In this document: in pieces, positions 1-8,817 of the stretch
Layout: the number at the start of each line of letters is the position of its first letter
Numbering within the stretch: position 1 is the first letter of the stretch
NCBI RefSeq assembly: GCF_028369295.1
Contig: NZ_JAQMYP010000019.1
Span: 100,217-164,216, forward strand
DNA from: Streptomyces sp. HD
Lineage (GTDB): Bacteria > Actinomycetota > Actinomycetes > Streptomycetales > Streptomycetaceae
Direction: 5' to 3'
DNA length: 64,000 nucleotides
The notes under the pieces: generated by a model
Told to the model about the DNA's origin: nothing
What the model saw: only the letters and a program-made list of their open reading frames with translations
Databases searched by the model: none
Position numbers and translations under genes: made by a program

Positions 1-1508
1 TCCCAGCCGCGCTGGGCGTCGTACGTCATCGGGCCCGCGACCTCGGGCGGCAGCGCGGCGAGCGTGTCGGCGTGGTGGTCGGGGACCAGCTTGGTGCCCT
101 CCAGGTCGCGGAAGAGGACCTGGGCGGGCCTGCCGTCGCCGTCGACGCAGATCAGGACGTTCTGCAGATGGGGTTCCAGGACCAGGCCGTGATCGAAGTA
201 CGCGGCGAGCACGGGCGGCAGCAGCAGGTCGAGGTACGCCGACCACCAGTCCAGGGCGCTCTGCTCGTCGGCGCCGTCGAGGAGACGGGAGATGTGGGCG
301 GCGCCGGTCGGGTACTCGTCGGCGACGGCGGCCGCCAGCAGGGGAGTGGTGCCCGGCGCGAGGCGCTGCGGCAGGCCCTCGCGGACGATGACGCCGAAGC
401 CCTCGAACAGCGCGCGGTCCGGCGTGCCGTCCGGGCCGGGGAGGGCCAGCGTGCGATAGGCGGGCTCGCGCAGCACCGCGCTGCCGGGGAAGCGGTCGGC
501 CAGGTCGGCGAGGGCCGGGGCCAGGACCCGGGTGAGCGCGACGGCACCCGACAGTTCGTAACTGCTGTTCTTGCGCAGGCAGTTGGTGATCCGCACGTTC
601 AGGCTGAACTTCAGGAAGCTCTCACCGTCGTACAGGGTGCGCACCGACGCGGTGGCGGCGAAGGGCCGCCCGCCCGGGCCGAGGTCGATGACGTCGCCGC
701 GGCCGAGGGCGGCGCGCAGCAGGGGGTGCTCGCTGAGCGTCTCGTACTGCCAGGGGTGCGCGGGGAGCAGACGGTAGCCCTCGGGGACGTCCGTGCGCTG
801 TCGGTCCAGTCCGTGCAGGGCCGTGGGGTCGGCGTGTTCCTCGGCGACGAGGTGGGCGCGCACGGCGAGGTGCCGCAGCGGGAAGGAGGCACCGACCTCC
901 GGGGCGTACGCGGACCAGGCGCGCGGATCGCCGGTACGGGCCTTGGGCGTGGGGTGGAAGCGGTGGCCGAACAGGAGGGACTGCTCGGAGGAGAGGTAGG
1001 CGGAGAGCCGGTCGCCCGCGGCCGAGGCCGATGCCGACGACGAAGGCGAGGCCGGGTCCGAGGCCTCTCGCATCGCCGCCAGTGAGGTCGCCACGGCCTC
1101 GTGGCTGGACGCGATCTGCTCCAGGAACTCCTCGTTGCGCACGCCCGTCCGCAGCGACAGCTCGTCGTGCGTGTACTCGGCGAGGCGCCGCCAGTCCACC
1201 TCGGTCCAGTCGCCGTCGCGCTGTTCGCTCACCGGCCCGGTGAACCGGTGTGCCCCGAGCAGCGAGGTACGGCGCAGGGAGACACGGAGCAGGACCCCGC
1301 GCCGCGGCAGGCGCAGCAGCAGTCGGCCGTCGGTGACCACGGTCTGGTGCTCGGGGCCGGACACCTCGCGCAGCAGGCAGTTGAGGAGGGTGTGGGCCAC
1401 GGCCTCGTCGGCGGTGGGCAGCTTCGCGCGGGCGTTGCCCGTGCCGCCCTGCCCGGGCGGGGTGGAGAGCTTGGGGGCGCTGCCGAGCGAGTCGGTCAGG
1501 GAGGGCAT
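1..1508 (-). CDS. IucA/IucC-family siderophore synthetase (3' end outside window)
   Basis: NRPS-independent siderophore (NIS) synthetase, which uses ATP to condense a carboxylic acid such as citrate with an amine or alcohol. The reading frame is open from an ATG at 1508 to the window edge, giving about 502 residues. The family signature GHRFHPTPKARTG (ATP-binding GH..HP..K.R.G) is clear about 180 residues in. The start overlaps the stop of the upstream MFS gene (TGATG), so translation is probably coupled. It is the last visible gene of the siderophore operon. A second, diverged synthetase lies at 2701-4380, so the product probably needs two condensations. Substrate cannot be read from sequence. 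Confidence 0.93.
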   Translation of the reverse strand, partial: MPSLTDSLGSAPKLSTPPGQGGTGNARAKLPTADEAVAHTLLNCLLREVSGPEHQTVVTDGRLLLRLPRRGVLLRVSLRRTSLLGAHRFTGPVSEQRDGDWTEVDWRRLAEYTHDELSLRTGVRNEEFLEQIASSHEAVATSLAAMREASDPASPSSSASASAAGDRLSAYLSSEQSLLFGHRFHPTPKARTGDPRAWSAYAPEVGASFPLRHLAVRAHLVAEEHADPTALHGLDRQRTDVPEGYRLLPAHPWQYETLSEHPLLRAALGRGDVIDLGPGGRPFAATASVRTLYDGESFLKFSLNVRITNCLRKNSSYELSGAVALTRVLAPALADLADRFPGSAVLREPAYRTLALPGPDGTPDRALFEGFGVIVREGLPQRLAPGTTPLLAAAVADEYPTGAAHISRLLDGADEQSALDWWSAYLDLLLPPVLAAYFDHGLVLEPHLQNVLICVDGDGRPAQVLFRDLEGTKLVPDHHADTLAALPPEVAGPMTYDAQRGW

Positions 1509-2704
1509 CAGCGGCTCCGGCGGGTGCGGTGGTTCAGTGTGGGGAGGAGGGTCGCGAACACGGTGACGGCGGCAGCGGCGCCACCTATGAGCACGGGTGC
1601 GGCCGGCCCGAAGCGGGCGCTGCCCGCCGCCGCGGCCAGGCCGGCGGCGACCGCGCCGGCCTTGGAGAAGAATTCGAGCGAGCCGAACATGCCGCCCGGC
1701 GCACGGCCCCTGGCACAGTCGGCGGCCAGCACCGACAGACACACCAGGCCCAGGGTGAGTCCCACGCCCAGCAGCAGTCGTACGGCGATCAGCGAGGTCA
1801 GCGAACCGGCGACGCCGTGTCCGGCGAGCCCGAGCGCGATACAGGCGAAGCCGAGCGCGATCCCGGCCCGCGGCCGGTCCCGGAAGGCGGCGTGCACCGC
1901 CAGCGCCGCCACCAGATAGACCAGGTGGGGAAGGGCGAAGAGCACACCGGACAGTGCCGCCGAGGTCCCCGGGACCCGGTCGTCGACGAGCTGGATCAGG
2001 TACGGGAAGGAGATGACCGTGGAGAACACGAAGGCGAACTCCAGGGCGTACAGCACCCTCAGCGAGACCACCGGAACCACCTCGTCGACCGTCTCCGGCT
2101 CGGCCTGCGATCGCTCGACGGGCTCCGGTTCGGGCAGTGCCGCCAGCAGCAGGGCGGCCGTCAGCGGCAGTACGGCGAGCAGCGCGTACTGGCGGTGCGG
2201 GGACAGCCAGCCCGACAGCGAACCGACCACTATCGGTGCGACGACCAGCGCCGCCCGCGCACTGCCCTGCATCAGGGTGAGCGCCCTGGACAGCGCGGGG
2301 CCCTCCAGGGCGGCGCCCAGATAGCCGTTGGACGCGGCGAACGTGCCGCCCAGGATGCCCTGCAGCACCAGCGCCACCGTGAACGTGGCCATCGAGTCCG
2401 CCCAGCCGGCGAGCAGGAAGGACACGGCGAGCCCCAACTGGGCGCGCAGCAGCAGCCGTTTACGGCCGAACCGGTCCGCGAGCCGCCCCCACAGCGGGGC
2501 GCCGAGCGCGCCGAACACGGTCGGCACGATGTAGAGCACCCCCGCCCAGCGGGCCTGGCGGTCGCCCAGCTCCGGCAGGATCTCGGTGAGATACGGCGGC
2601 AGCCCCAGCGCAGCGAACGACGCCACGAAGTAGCAGCCGGCCACCGCCTGCACCTGCCCGCGCCCGAATCCGGTGCGCGGTATGCGCAGCGCCTGTGCGC
2701 TCAT
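1508..2704 (-). CDS. MFS transporter, probable siderophore exporter
   Basis: A 398-residue major facilitator protein with about 12 hydrophobic segments. The N-terminal half carries the MFS loop 2-3 signature (GRLADRFGRKRL). The frame is open much further upstream, but ATG 2704 is preferred: it overlaps the stop of the upstream synthetase by 4 bp (ATGA) and begins just before the first membrane segment. Its position between two NIS synthetases suggests it exports the finished siderophore. That role is inferred from context; the fold is well supported. Confidence 0.88.
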   Translation of the reverse strand: MSAQALRIPRTGFGRGQVQAVAGCYFVASFAALGLPPYLTEILPELGDRQARWAGVLYIVPTVFGALGAPLWGRLADRFGRKRLLLRAQLGLAVSFLLAGWADSMATFTVALVLQGILGGTFAASNGYLGAALEGPALSRALTLMQGSARAALVVAPIVVGSLSGWLSPHRQYALLAVLPLTAALLLAALPEPEPVERSQAEPETVDEVVPVVSLRVLYALEFAFVFSTVISFPYLIQLVDDRVPGTSAALSGVLFALPHLVYLVAALAVHAAFRDRPRAGIALGFACIALGLAGHGVAGSLTSLIAVRLLLGVGLTLGLVCLSVLAADCARGRAPGGMFGSLEFFSKAGAVAAGLAAAAGSARFGPAAPVLIGGAAAAVTVFATLLPTLNHRTRRSR

Positions 2705-4380
2705 GCCGGACCACCGCCGGACAGCAGGTAGTTGGGGCCGGTCGTGTAGTGCTTGTTGATGTCGGCCGCGCCCGAGCGCTCCTTGGACAGCAGCGTCCCG
2801 GCCGTCACCATCGCCTTCACCGGCAGCCGCGGCGCCTCCAGGACACGGGCGCGCAGCACGGCTCCCGCGTCGCCGCCGAGCCGGTCCACCGCCTCCGACA
2901 GCCGGTCGCGGATCAGTTCCAGCAGGGCCGCGCGGTGCTTCGGCAGCCCGAACGCGTAGGACCCCGCACACAGATGGACGGTGATGGTCGCGAACACGTC
3001 CGCCACCGCCCCGTCGTCCGTACCGAAGATCCGCGCGTCGTCGAAGCCCCAGGGCCCGGGCAGCACGGCGGCCAGCCGCTCGGTGTTGATACGCGGCCCG
3101 TCGTTGTCCTTGAACAGCAGCCGCAGCTCGCCCGGCCGCAGCACCAGCGAGATGTTCTGCTGGTGCGACTCCAGCGCGATGCCGTACCCGAACAGCGTGG
3201 TCTGCCAGTCGAACAGCAGCGTCAGACAGGCGTCCAGCAGCGCGAGCGGATCACCGCCGTGGAACCGGTCGGCCAACTGCTCCACGACCAGCCGTCCGTC
3301 GGGGGCCTCGGCGAGGAGGGCCGCCAGCGGCACGACCGTCGCGTCGTCGAGCCCGGCCGGGTAGCGGCGGCACAGGACCGCCAGCAGCTCGTGACCGGCG
3401 TGTGCGTACGTCGTCTCGTCGGCATGCAGGATCGTGTCCCGGAAGCGGGGCTCACGGGCGATCACCGCCTCCAGCAGCCGCTGCCCTGCCGCGCCGTCGA
3501 CCAGGGTGCCGGGCTTGACGGTGCGCTTGTTGCGCAGGCCCAACGTCGCGGTGGCGAGCGGCAGTTTGAGATGCAGGGTCGGATCCGCGACCGTGGCGAC
3601 GGTGCGCATCGACAGGGTCGGTATGACGTCCAGCCGCGTACCGTCGGCGAGTACGGAGCCGTCCGGGAGCCCGGCCTCGGACAGGGCCCCGACCGTCAAC
3701 GGGTGGACGGGCAGGGCCACATGAGTGTCCCGCAACCCGTCCAGACCCAGCGTCGCGGGCGTGGGCCAGACCTCCGGGAGGGTGCCGGTCAGGGTGACCG
3801 TCTCCCGGGGCAGAGCGAGCCAGCGCAGCGCGAATCGCGGGTGGAACTCCGGTGCGTACGCCCGCAGTTGCTCCTCCGTCAGCCCGGATCGGCCGCGCGC
3901 GGTCGGGTAGACGGGGTGGTCGAGACGGGCGGCGAGGGTGTCGTACACCAGACTGCCGCCGACACCGGTCCCCGGCGCGAGCGGCTCCAGGACCTCCGCC
4001 CGCGTCGCCGCATGCAGCCGTACGGTGGCCAGCGTCTGCCGGCACTCCTCGGCGAAGGCGTCGTAGCCGTCCCGGTCCACGGGCTCGGCGAGCGCACGCA
4101 GCGCGCCGAGCACGGTGTCGTACGACGTCAGCTCGGTCCCGTCGGCCTCCCGCACGAGCAGCGGCAGCCGGGCGGCGTGCTCGCACTGGTAGCCGTCGTC
4201 CTCGACGGGCAGCAGCAGCGCGTCGCCATCTGGCGTGGGCAGGCGCAGCCAGGCGCCGTCCGGGCGGTGCACCGGCGCGCTGCGGGTGCGCAGCCCGGCC
4301 ACGTCCTCCCGCAACAGGGCGCTCAGCACACGGGTGAGCAGCTCCGCCTCGCAGGTGTCCGGCACGACGGCGGCGGTCAC
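2701..4380 (-). CDS. IucA/IucC-family siderophore synthetase
   Basis: Second NIS synthetase, 559 residues, close to the usual 550-620. Typical blocks are visible in order: LPVHPLT, SMRTV followed by LKLPLATATLGLRNKRT, LESHQQNISLVL and FKDNDGPRIN, which line the ATP and carboxylate site in this family. The chosen start is GTG 4380, overlapping the stop of the ATP-grasp gene by 4 bp; the open frame continues upstream but only as a shadow of that gene. The first block departs from the GH..HP..K.R.G form seen in the 1-1508 protein, so the two synthetases probably have different substrates. Confidence 0.93.
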   Translation of the reverse strand: MTAAVVPDTCEAELLTRVLSALLREDVAGLRTRSAPVHRPDGAWLRLPTPDGDALLLPVEDDGYQCEHAARLPLLVREADGTELTSYDTVLGALRALAEPVDRDGYDAFAEECRQTLATVRLHAATRAEVLEPLAPGTGVGGSLVYDTLAARLDHPVYPTARGRSGLTEEQLRAYAPEFHPRFALRWLALPRETVTLTGTLPEVWPTPATLGLDGLRDTHVALPVHPLTVGALSEAGLPDGSVLADGTRLDVIPTLSMRTVATVADPTLHLKLPLATATLGLRNKRTVKPGTLVDGAAGQRLLEAVIAREPRFRDTILHADETTYAHAGHELLAVLCRRYPAGLDDATVVPLAALLAEAPDGRLVVEQLADRFHGGDPLALLDACLTLLFDWQTTLFGYGIALESHQQNISLVLRPGELRLLFKDNDGPRINTERLAAVLPGPWGFDDARIFGTDDGAVADVFATITVHLCAGSYAFGLPKHRAALLELIRDRLSEAVDRLGGDAGAVLRARVLEAPRLPVKAMVTAGTLLSKERSGAADINKHYTTGPNYLLSGGGPA

Positions 4381-5552
4381 GGCTGGATCTCCCACTGCCG
4401 TTCGGCCAGGAAGGCGGCCACCACCCGGTCCACCGTGCTCTGGTCGGTGCCGGTGGCGCGCAGAACCCCGAGATAGTCCCGGTTGGTCATGTACAGCTCG
4501 TGCCGCTCGCCCACCGCCCGCAGCGGACGGTAGGTCAGATGCACACCCTCGACGTCCAGGTCGGTCGCGGCGGGGGCGCCCACCAGGGTGCCGGCGCGGT
4601 CGGCGCACGGGTACTCCAGGCGGGCCGCGCCGTCGCGGCGGGCGCCGAGATCGGCCGGGAGCGACTCGCCCAGGTGGGTGCGCAGGATGTGCTCGAACAG
4701 CGGGATCCGAAGCAGCCGGGCCAGCAGCAGGTCGCACTGGTCGCCGATGGCACGGTAGTTGACCTCGATGATCCGCGCCCGACCGCCGTGCACCACGAAC
4801 TCGGTGTGACAGGCACCGAACCCGACGCCCAGCGCGTCCAGCTGCGCCAGGACCTGCGCGACGACCGGCTCGGGGTGGGCGGGGACGAAGGTGAGGCGTT
4901 CCTCGATGAAGTACGGCGGCGGCGACAGCTCGGTGTGGAAGCCGCCCAGCACATGGCGGACGTTCCCGTCGCCGAGGGTCTCCAGGGTGTACAGCTCGCC
5001 CGGGAGGTACTCCTCGACGACCAGTACGGCATCCGGGCGGCGCTCCAGGATCTCCTTGGCGTGGGCCACGAGTTCCTCGGCCCCGTCGACGAGGACGACG
5101 TCCTCGCTGGCCACCCCCTCTCGCGGCTTGAGCACACAGGGGTAGGGGGTTCCGGCGGGCGCGACCGGTTCGGTGAGCTCGGCCGACCACACCGTGTCCA
5201 CTCCGGCCGCGGCGAGACGGCGGCGCATCTCGGCCTTGTCCTTGCAGCGCAGGGCGGCCCGCCAGTCCTTGCCGGGGAGGTCGAAGTAGGCGGCGGCCAG
5301 GGCGGCCTGGGTCTGCAGGTGGTCGCTGTTGGTGAAGACGGCGTCCGGCTTGTGATGCGTGGAGATGCGGGTGATCACGGCCCGGAAGTCCCGCACGTCG
5401 CACTCCAGGACCTCGATGTCCGGGTAGGTGCGGCGGTGGGCGTCGGGCTGGTCGGTGAGGACGGTGACGTCCAGGCCCAGACGGGCGGCGGCGGGCAGGA
5501 AGCCCTCGGTGACGGCGTCGGTCGGGTTGAGGGCGAGCAGATACAGGCGCAT
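4377..5552 (-). CDS. ATP-grasp ligase in the siderophore operon
   Basis: A 391-residue ATP-grasp protein of the carboxylate-amine ligase type. The N-terminal Rossmann-like part (MRLYLLALNPTDAV) is followed by the ATP-grasp fold: the nucleotide lysine region VLKPREG, the VVEEYLPGELYT block and the metal/phosphate block IIEVNYRAIGDQ. It is the first gene of the run ATP-grasp, IucA/C, MFS, IucA/C, with 4-bp overlaps downstream. It may form an extra amide bond or prepare a building block for the siderophore; this is inference. No strong Shine-Dalgarno was noted, but the ATG fits the family N-terminus. Confidence 0.88.
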   Translation of the reverse strand: MRLYLLALNPTDAVTEGFLPAAARLGLDVTVLTDQPDAHRRTYPDIEVLECDVRDFRAVITRISTHHKPDAVFTNSDHLQTQAALAAAYFDLPGKDWRAALRCKDKAEMRRRLAAAGVDTVWSAELTEPVAPAGTPYPCVLKPREGVASEDVVLVDGAEELVAHAKEILERRPDAVLVVEEYLPGELYTLETLGDGNVRHVLGGFHTELSPPPYFIEERLTFVPAHPEPVVAQVLAQLDALGVGFGACHTEFVVHGGRARIIEVNYRAIGDQCDLLLARLLRIPLFEHILRTHLGESLPADLGARRDGAARLEYPCADRAGTLVGAPAATDLDVEGVHLTYRPLRAVGERHELYMTNRDYLGVLRATGTDQSTVDRVVAAFLAERQWEIQP

Positions 5553-5588
5553 GGCAGACAGACAACTTCCGCTGGCGGGTGGGGGGTT

Positions 5589-5623
5589 GGGGCGGGCCGG
5601 GCCGGTGGCGCACGGCCCGCCCC
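5589..5623 (-). terminator. Strong hairpin between binding-protein gene and ATP-grasp gene
   Basis: Perfect 11-bp inverted repeat GGGGCGGGCCG / CGGCCCGCCCC with a 13-nt spacer, in the 87 bp between the stop of the binding-protein gene (5640) and the start of the ATP-grasp gene (5552). No T-run follows, which is common in high-G+C actinobacteria. It could terminate the binding-protein transcript or reduce read-through into the biosynthetic operon. Confidence 0.6.
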
Positions 5624-5639
5624 GAAAGGTGAGCGGCAG

Positions 5640-6659
5640 CTACTTCGCCGGGAGCTCCACGCCGGTGGCCTTCGCCACGTCCTTGAGCATCTCTTCGGCG
5701 GCCTGGACGCCGATGCCGGACATCCACGTCTCGTCCGGGACCTCGAAGACCTTGCCGTCCTTCACCGCCGGCAGGCTCTTCCAGACGGGGTTGGAGACGA
5801 CCTGCTTCTTCTGGGTCTTGTCCTCGGCGTCGGCCGCGGTGACGAAGATCAGGTCGGCGTCGGCCTGGTCGATCTCCTCGGGGCTGACGTCCTTCATCGT
5901 GACCTCGGGGTCGGTCGAGACCTGCGACTTCGGGCGCTGGAAGCCGATGTCGTCCAGCACGACACCGCTGTAGGAGTTGGACTGGTACAGGCGGGTCGGA
6001 CCGGCGATGAAGCGGACCACGGACGCGGTCGGCATCGTGCCGCCGTCCTTCTTCTTGATCGCCTCACCAAGCGCCTTGGCCTGCGTCTCGTACTCCTTCA
6101 GCTTGGCCGCGGCTTCCTTCTCCAGGCCCAGCGCCTCGGCGTGGACCTTGAGGTTCTCCTTCCAGACACCGCCGGTGGTCTCGGTGAACACGGTCGGGGC
6201 GATCGCGCTGAGCTTGTCGTAGACCTTCTCGTGCCGGACCTTGGACGACAGGATCAGATCGGGCTTGAGCGAGGCGATCTTCTCCAGGTTCGGCTCCAGC
6301 AGCGGGCCGACGTCGACGGTGTCCTTCAACTCGCCGTCCAGGTACGTCGGAAAGCCGCCCGACGTCTTGAAGTGCGGGGCGACCGCGCCGACCGGGTCGA
6401 TGCCGAGCAGGGTGACGTCGTCCAGCTCACCGGTGTCGAGCACGACGACCCGCTTCGGCTGGGACGGGATCTTCACGTCGCCCATCACGGTCTTGAGGGT
6501 GCGCGGGAAGGCCGAGCCGTTCTTGGCGGCCTGGGCCGTGTCGCCGTCCTTGGCGGAGTCCTCGCTGCCACAGGCGGCCAGGACGGCCGTACCGAGCACG
6601 ACGGCGAGCAGCACGGCGATCAGCCGGCCGATTCCGCGTAGGGGAGATCGGTTGAACAT
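5640..6659 (-). CDS. Ferric-siderophore ABC transporter substrate-binding lipoprotein
   Basis: A 339-residue FecB/FepB-type (class III) periplasmic-binding-fold protein. The first 30 residues are a lipoprotein signal ending in the lipobox LAAC, so the mature protein is anchored to the outer face of the membrane by that cysteine. VVVLDTGELDDVTLLGIDPVGA is the family N-lobe start; family members bind hydroxamate or mixed siderophores between two lobes joined by a long helix. It sits between the ATPase gene and the biosynthetic operon, consistent with uptake of the siderophore made here. No iron box was seen in the 96 bp upstream, so it may be read from the permease promoter. Confidence 0.93.
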   Translation of the reverse strand: MFNRSPLRGIGRLIAVLLAVVLGTAVLAACGSEDSAKDGDTAQAAKNGSAFPRTLKTVMGDVKIPSQPKRVVVLDTGELDDVTLLGIDPVGAVAPHFKTSGGFPTYLDGELKDTVDVGPLLEPNLEKIASLKPDLILSSKVRHEKVYDKLSAIAPTVFTETTGGVWKENLKVHAEALGLEKEAAAKLKEYETQAKALGEAIKKKDGGTMPTASVVRFIAGPTRLYQSNSYSGVVLDDIGFQRPKSQVSTDPEVTMKDVSPEEIDQADADLIFVTAADAEDKTQKKQVVSNPVWKSLPAVKDGKVFEVPDETWMSGIGVQAAEEMLKDVAKATGVELPAK

Positions 6660-6755
6660 GAGGGGTCTTTCTGTGAGTGGGGACGGATCAGGCGGTCGCG
6701 GCGGTGTGCCGCACCGCGCTGCGCCTCTCTTGATTGATTCGCCTCTGGGGCGCTC

Positions 6756-7622
6756 TCAGCCGATGTCGAGAGCCCGACCGTGCTCAGCCCTTCGGGCCTC
6801 CGCGCGCTCGGGCTCTCGACACCGGCGCGCCCCTCGGCTCATTGGGACGACCAGCGGGGTACCGGTCTCCGGGTCGGGAATCACCCGGCAGTCGACGTCG
6901 AACACGGACTTGACCAGCTCCGCGTCGAGGACGTCGGCCGGGGCGCCGGCGGCGGCGAGGCGGCCGTCCTTGAGGACCACCATGTGGTCCGCGTAGCGGG
7001 CGGCCTGTCCGAGGTCGTGCAGCACCATCACCACGGTGCGGCCGGCCTCGGCGTGCAGGGCGGCGACCAGGTCGAGGACGTCGAGCTGGTGCCGCAGATC
7101 GAGGAAGGTGGTGGGCTCGTCGAGCAGCAGCAGCTCGGTGTCCTGCGCCAACGCCAGCGCGATCCAGGCGCGTTGCCGCTGACCGCCGGACAGCTGGTCC
7201 ACGGGTTGGTCGCGCAGGGCCGCCGTGCCGGTGCGCTCCAGGGCCTCGTCGACGGCCTTCTGATCGGCCGCGGACCAGGGGCTCAGCAGCCGCTGATGCG
7301 GGTACCGGCCAAGGCGTACCAGCGCTTCGACGGTGATCGCCTCGGGGGTGACCGGCTGCTGCGGAAGCAGACCCATACGACGGGCCAGCGTCCGCGCGTA
7401 CATCCGGTGAATGTCGGCCCCGTCGAGCGTGACGTTCCCGGCGGCCGGGGCCAGAAGCCGGCTCAGCCCCCGCAACAGGGTCGACTTCCCACAGGCGTTG
7501 GGCCCGACAATGGCCGTGACGGCACCGCCCGGCAACGTCAGATCGAGCCCGCCGACCACGAGCCGGTCGCCGTAGCGCAGGTCGAGACGCTGGGTGGAGA
7601 GCTGGTTGGCGGTCACGGACAT
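6756..7622 (-). CDS. Ferric-siderophore ABC transporter ATP-binding protein
   Basis: A 288-residue FecE/FepC-type ATPase that powers siderophore import. Walker A is GPNACGKST, the signature is LSGGQRQR and Walker B is LLLLDEPTTFLDL, followed by the switch histidine in MVLHDLGQ. Start ATG 7622 is chosen because family members begin just before the RYGDR strand; the longer frame reads back through a dispersed repeat. The last 25 or so residues (RCREPERAEARRAEHGR) are not family-like and are encoded by a hairpin (6765-6820), so the gene appears to run into the terminator or repeat at its 3' end. Confidence 0.93.
   Translation of the reverse strand: MSVTANQLSTQRLDLRYGDRLVVGGLDLTLPGGAVTAIVGPNACGKSTLLRGLSRLLAPAAGNVTLDGADIHRMYARTLARRMGLLPQQPVTPEAITVEALVRLGRYPHQRLLSPWSAADQKAVDEALERTGTAALRDQPVDQLSGGQRQRAWIALALAQDTELLLLDEPTTFLDLRHQLDVLDLVAALHAEAGRTVVMVLHDLGQAARYADHMVVLKDGRLAAAGAPADVLDAELVKSVFDVDCRVIPDPETGTPLVVPMSRGARRCREPERAEARRAEHGRALDIG
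6765..6820 (-). terminator. Inverted repeat overlapping the 3' end of the ATPase gene
   Basis: A perfect 13-bp inverted repeat (GTCGAGAGCCCGA at 6765-6777 and its complement at 6808-6820) with a 30-nt spacer that itself contains a small GCCC..GGGC hairpin. It lies inside the last codons of the ATPase gene. It may be a terminator overrun by the reading frame, or a small repeat inserted near the original stop. Confidence 0.6.
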
Positions 7623-7671
7623 GCGTGGCTCCTGACGGGCGAGGGAGGGTTCGTGCAGGTCGGGCGAGGTG

Positions 7672-7745
7672 GCGCGCCCCCAAGGGGCGCGGGGAACTGC
7701 GCGACCGGCCACAACGGCGCCGCAGCCGAACGACGATCCGTCGCG
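7672..7745. repeat. Dispersed Streptomyces-type intergenic repeat
   Basis: The 145 bp between the ATPase and permease genes contains a hairpin (GCGCCCC / GGGGCGC around 7674-7690) followed by GGGGAACTGCGCGACC, CCACAACG and GCAGCCG. From memory, this string recurs in intergenic regions of many Streptomyces genomes. The downstream part is readable as protein in the minus frame, which falsely extends the ATPase frame upstream. Function unknown; it may affect the relative amounts of permease and ATPase mRNA. Confidence 0.6.
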
Positions 7746-7767
7746 GCTTTCCCAGCGGAGCGTTCCG

Positions 7768-8817
7768 TCATCCCTGGCTCCTCTGGACGGGCGAGCTCTG
7801 CCGCAGCATCAGCACCAGCAGCCAGGGCGCGCCCAGCGTGGCGGTGACCGCGCCGACGGGCAGGCCCTCGATCGGCAGCAGGTGCTGCACGATCAGATCG
7901 GAGGCGAGCAGCAGGACCGCCCCGGTGAGCGCGGCCAGGGCGAGGGACGCGGCGGTCGGCGGCCCGGTCACGAACCGCACGACGTGCGGGACGGCGAGCG
8001 CCACGAACGTCACCGGCCCGGCGAGCGCCGCCGCCAGCGAGGCCAGCACGACCGCGAGGACGAGCAGTTGGAGCCGGGCTCGTGAGGTGCGCAGCCCGAG
8101 CGCGCCCGCCGAGTCGTCCCCGAGGTCGAGCACGGCCAGCTGACGGTTCATCACCAGCGCGGCGGCGAGCGCGAGCACCATGGCGCCGCCCGCTCCCCAC
8201 ACCTCGGTCCAGGTCCGCCCGTACACCGATCCGGTGATCCACTGCAGCGCGGATCCGGCGAGTTCGGCCGGGAAGCGCACGATCATCAGGTTCACGGCGG
8301 CGGCGAGACCCGCCTGTACGGCCAGGCCGGTGAGCACCAGCCGGGTGACCGCGATCCCGGAACCCCAGGCGAACACGCCCAGCAGCAGGGCCGCGAGCAG
8401 CCCGCCGCCGAGGGCGCCGACCGGGACCAGTGCCTGCGAGGCCCCGGCGGCGATCAGCGCGACCGCGCCGAGGGAGGCGCCGCCAGTGATGCCCATGACG
8501 TCCGGGGAGGCCAGCGGATTGCGGAACAGCCGCTGCAGCACACAACCTGCCGCTCCCAGACCGGCACCGGCGACGATCGCGGCCACCGACCGCGGTGCCC
8601 GGAACTGCTGGATCACCAGCACGTCGCCCGGATCGCCGAGCCCGACCAGCGCGCGCAGCGCCGTGGCCGCGGGCATCGGGATCTCACCCGTCGTCAGGGA
8701 GACGGTGAGCAGCACGAACAGCAGGGCCAGACCGGTCGCGGCGTACAGCAGGACTCGGCGCCGGACCCGGGCACGGGCCGTGGACGTCGTCCGCACGGGG
8801 ACGACCGCGGCGCTCAT
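7768..8817 (-). CDS. Ferric-siderophore ABC transporter permease (FecCD family)
   Basis: A 349-residue BtuC/FecCD-type permease with about 10 membrane segments. Family landmarks are RAPRSVAAIVAGAGLGAAGC, RNPLASPDVMGITGGASLGA and the ATPase-coupling region (GPVTFVALAVPHVVRF). Start GTG or ATG near 8817 is fixed by the 4-bp overlap (ATGA) with the stop of the other permease gene, so the two subunits are probably made in equal amounts and pair as a heterodimer. Its partner is at 8814-9839. Confidence 0.94.
   Translation of the reverse strand: MSAAVVPVRTTSTARARVRRRVLLYAATGLALLFVLLTVSLTTGEIPMPAATALRALVGLGDPGDVLVIQQFRAPRSVAAIVAGAGLGAAGCVLQRLFRNPLASPDVMGITGGASLGAVALIAAGASQALVPVGALGGGLLAALLLGVFAWGSGIAVTRLVLTGLAVQAGLAAAVNLMIVRFPAELAGSALQWITGSVYGRTWTEVWGAGGAMVLALAAALVMNRQLAVLDLGDDSAGALGLRTSRARLQLLVLAVVLASLAAALAGPVTFVALAVPHVVRFVTGPPTAASLALAALTGAVLLLASDLIVQHLLPIEGLPVGAVTATLGAPWLLVLMLRQSSPVQRSQG

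Noticed and set aside
72..1085. A 337-residue plus-strand frame at the window edge.
   Set aside because: It is antisense to the partial IucA/IucC gene, which shows a true motif.
2701..5727. A 1008-residue fusion frame covering both ATP-grasp region and synthetase.
   Set aside because: The N-terminal half is an out-of-frame shadow of the ATP-grasp gene; the GTG at 4380 gives the family start.
4500..6641. A 713-residue frame on the plus strand.
   Set aside because: It runs antisense through the ATP-grasp and binding-protein genes, its translation is Gly/Arg/Gln-rich, and it has no family likeness; it is a high-G+C shadow.
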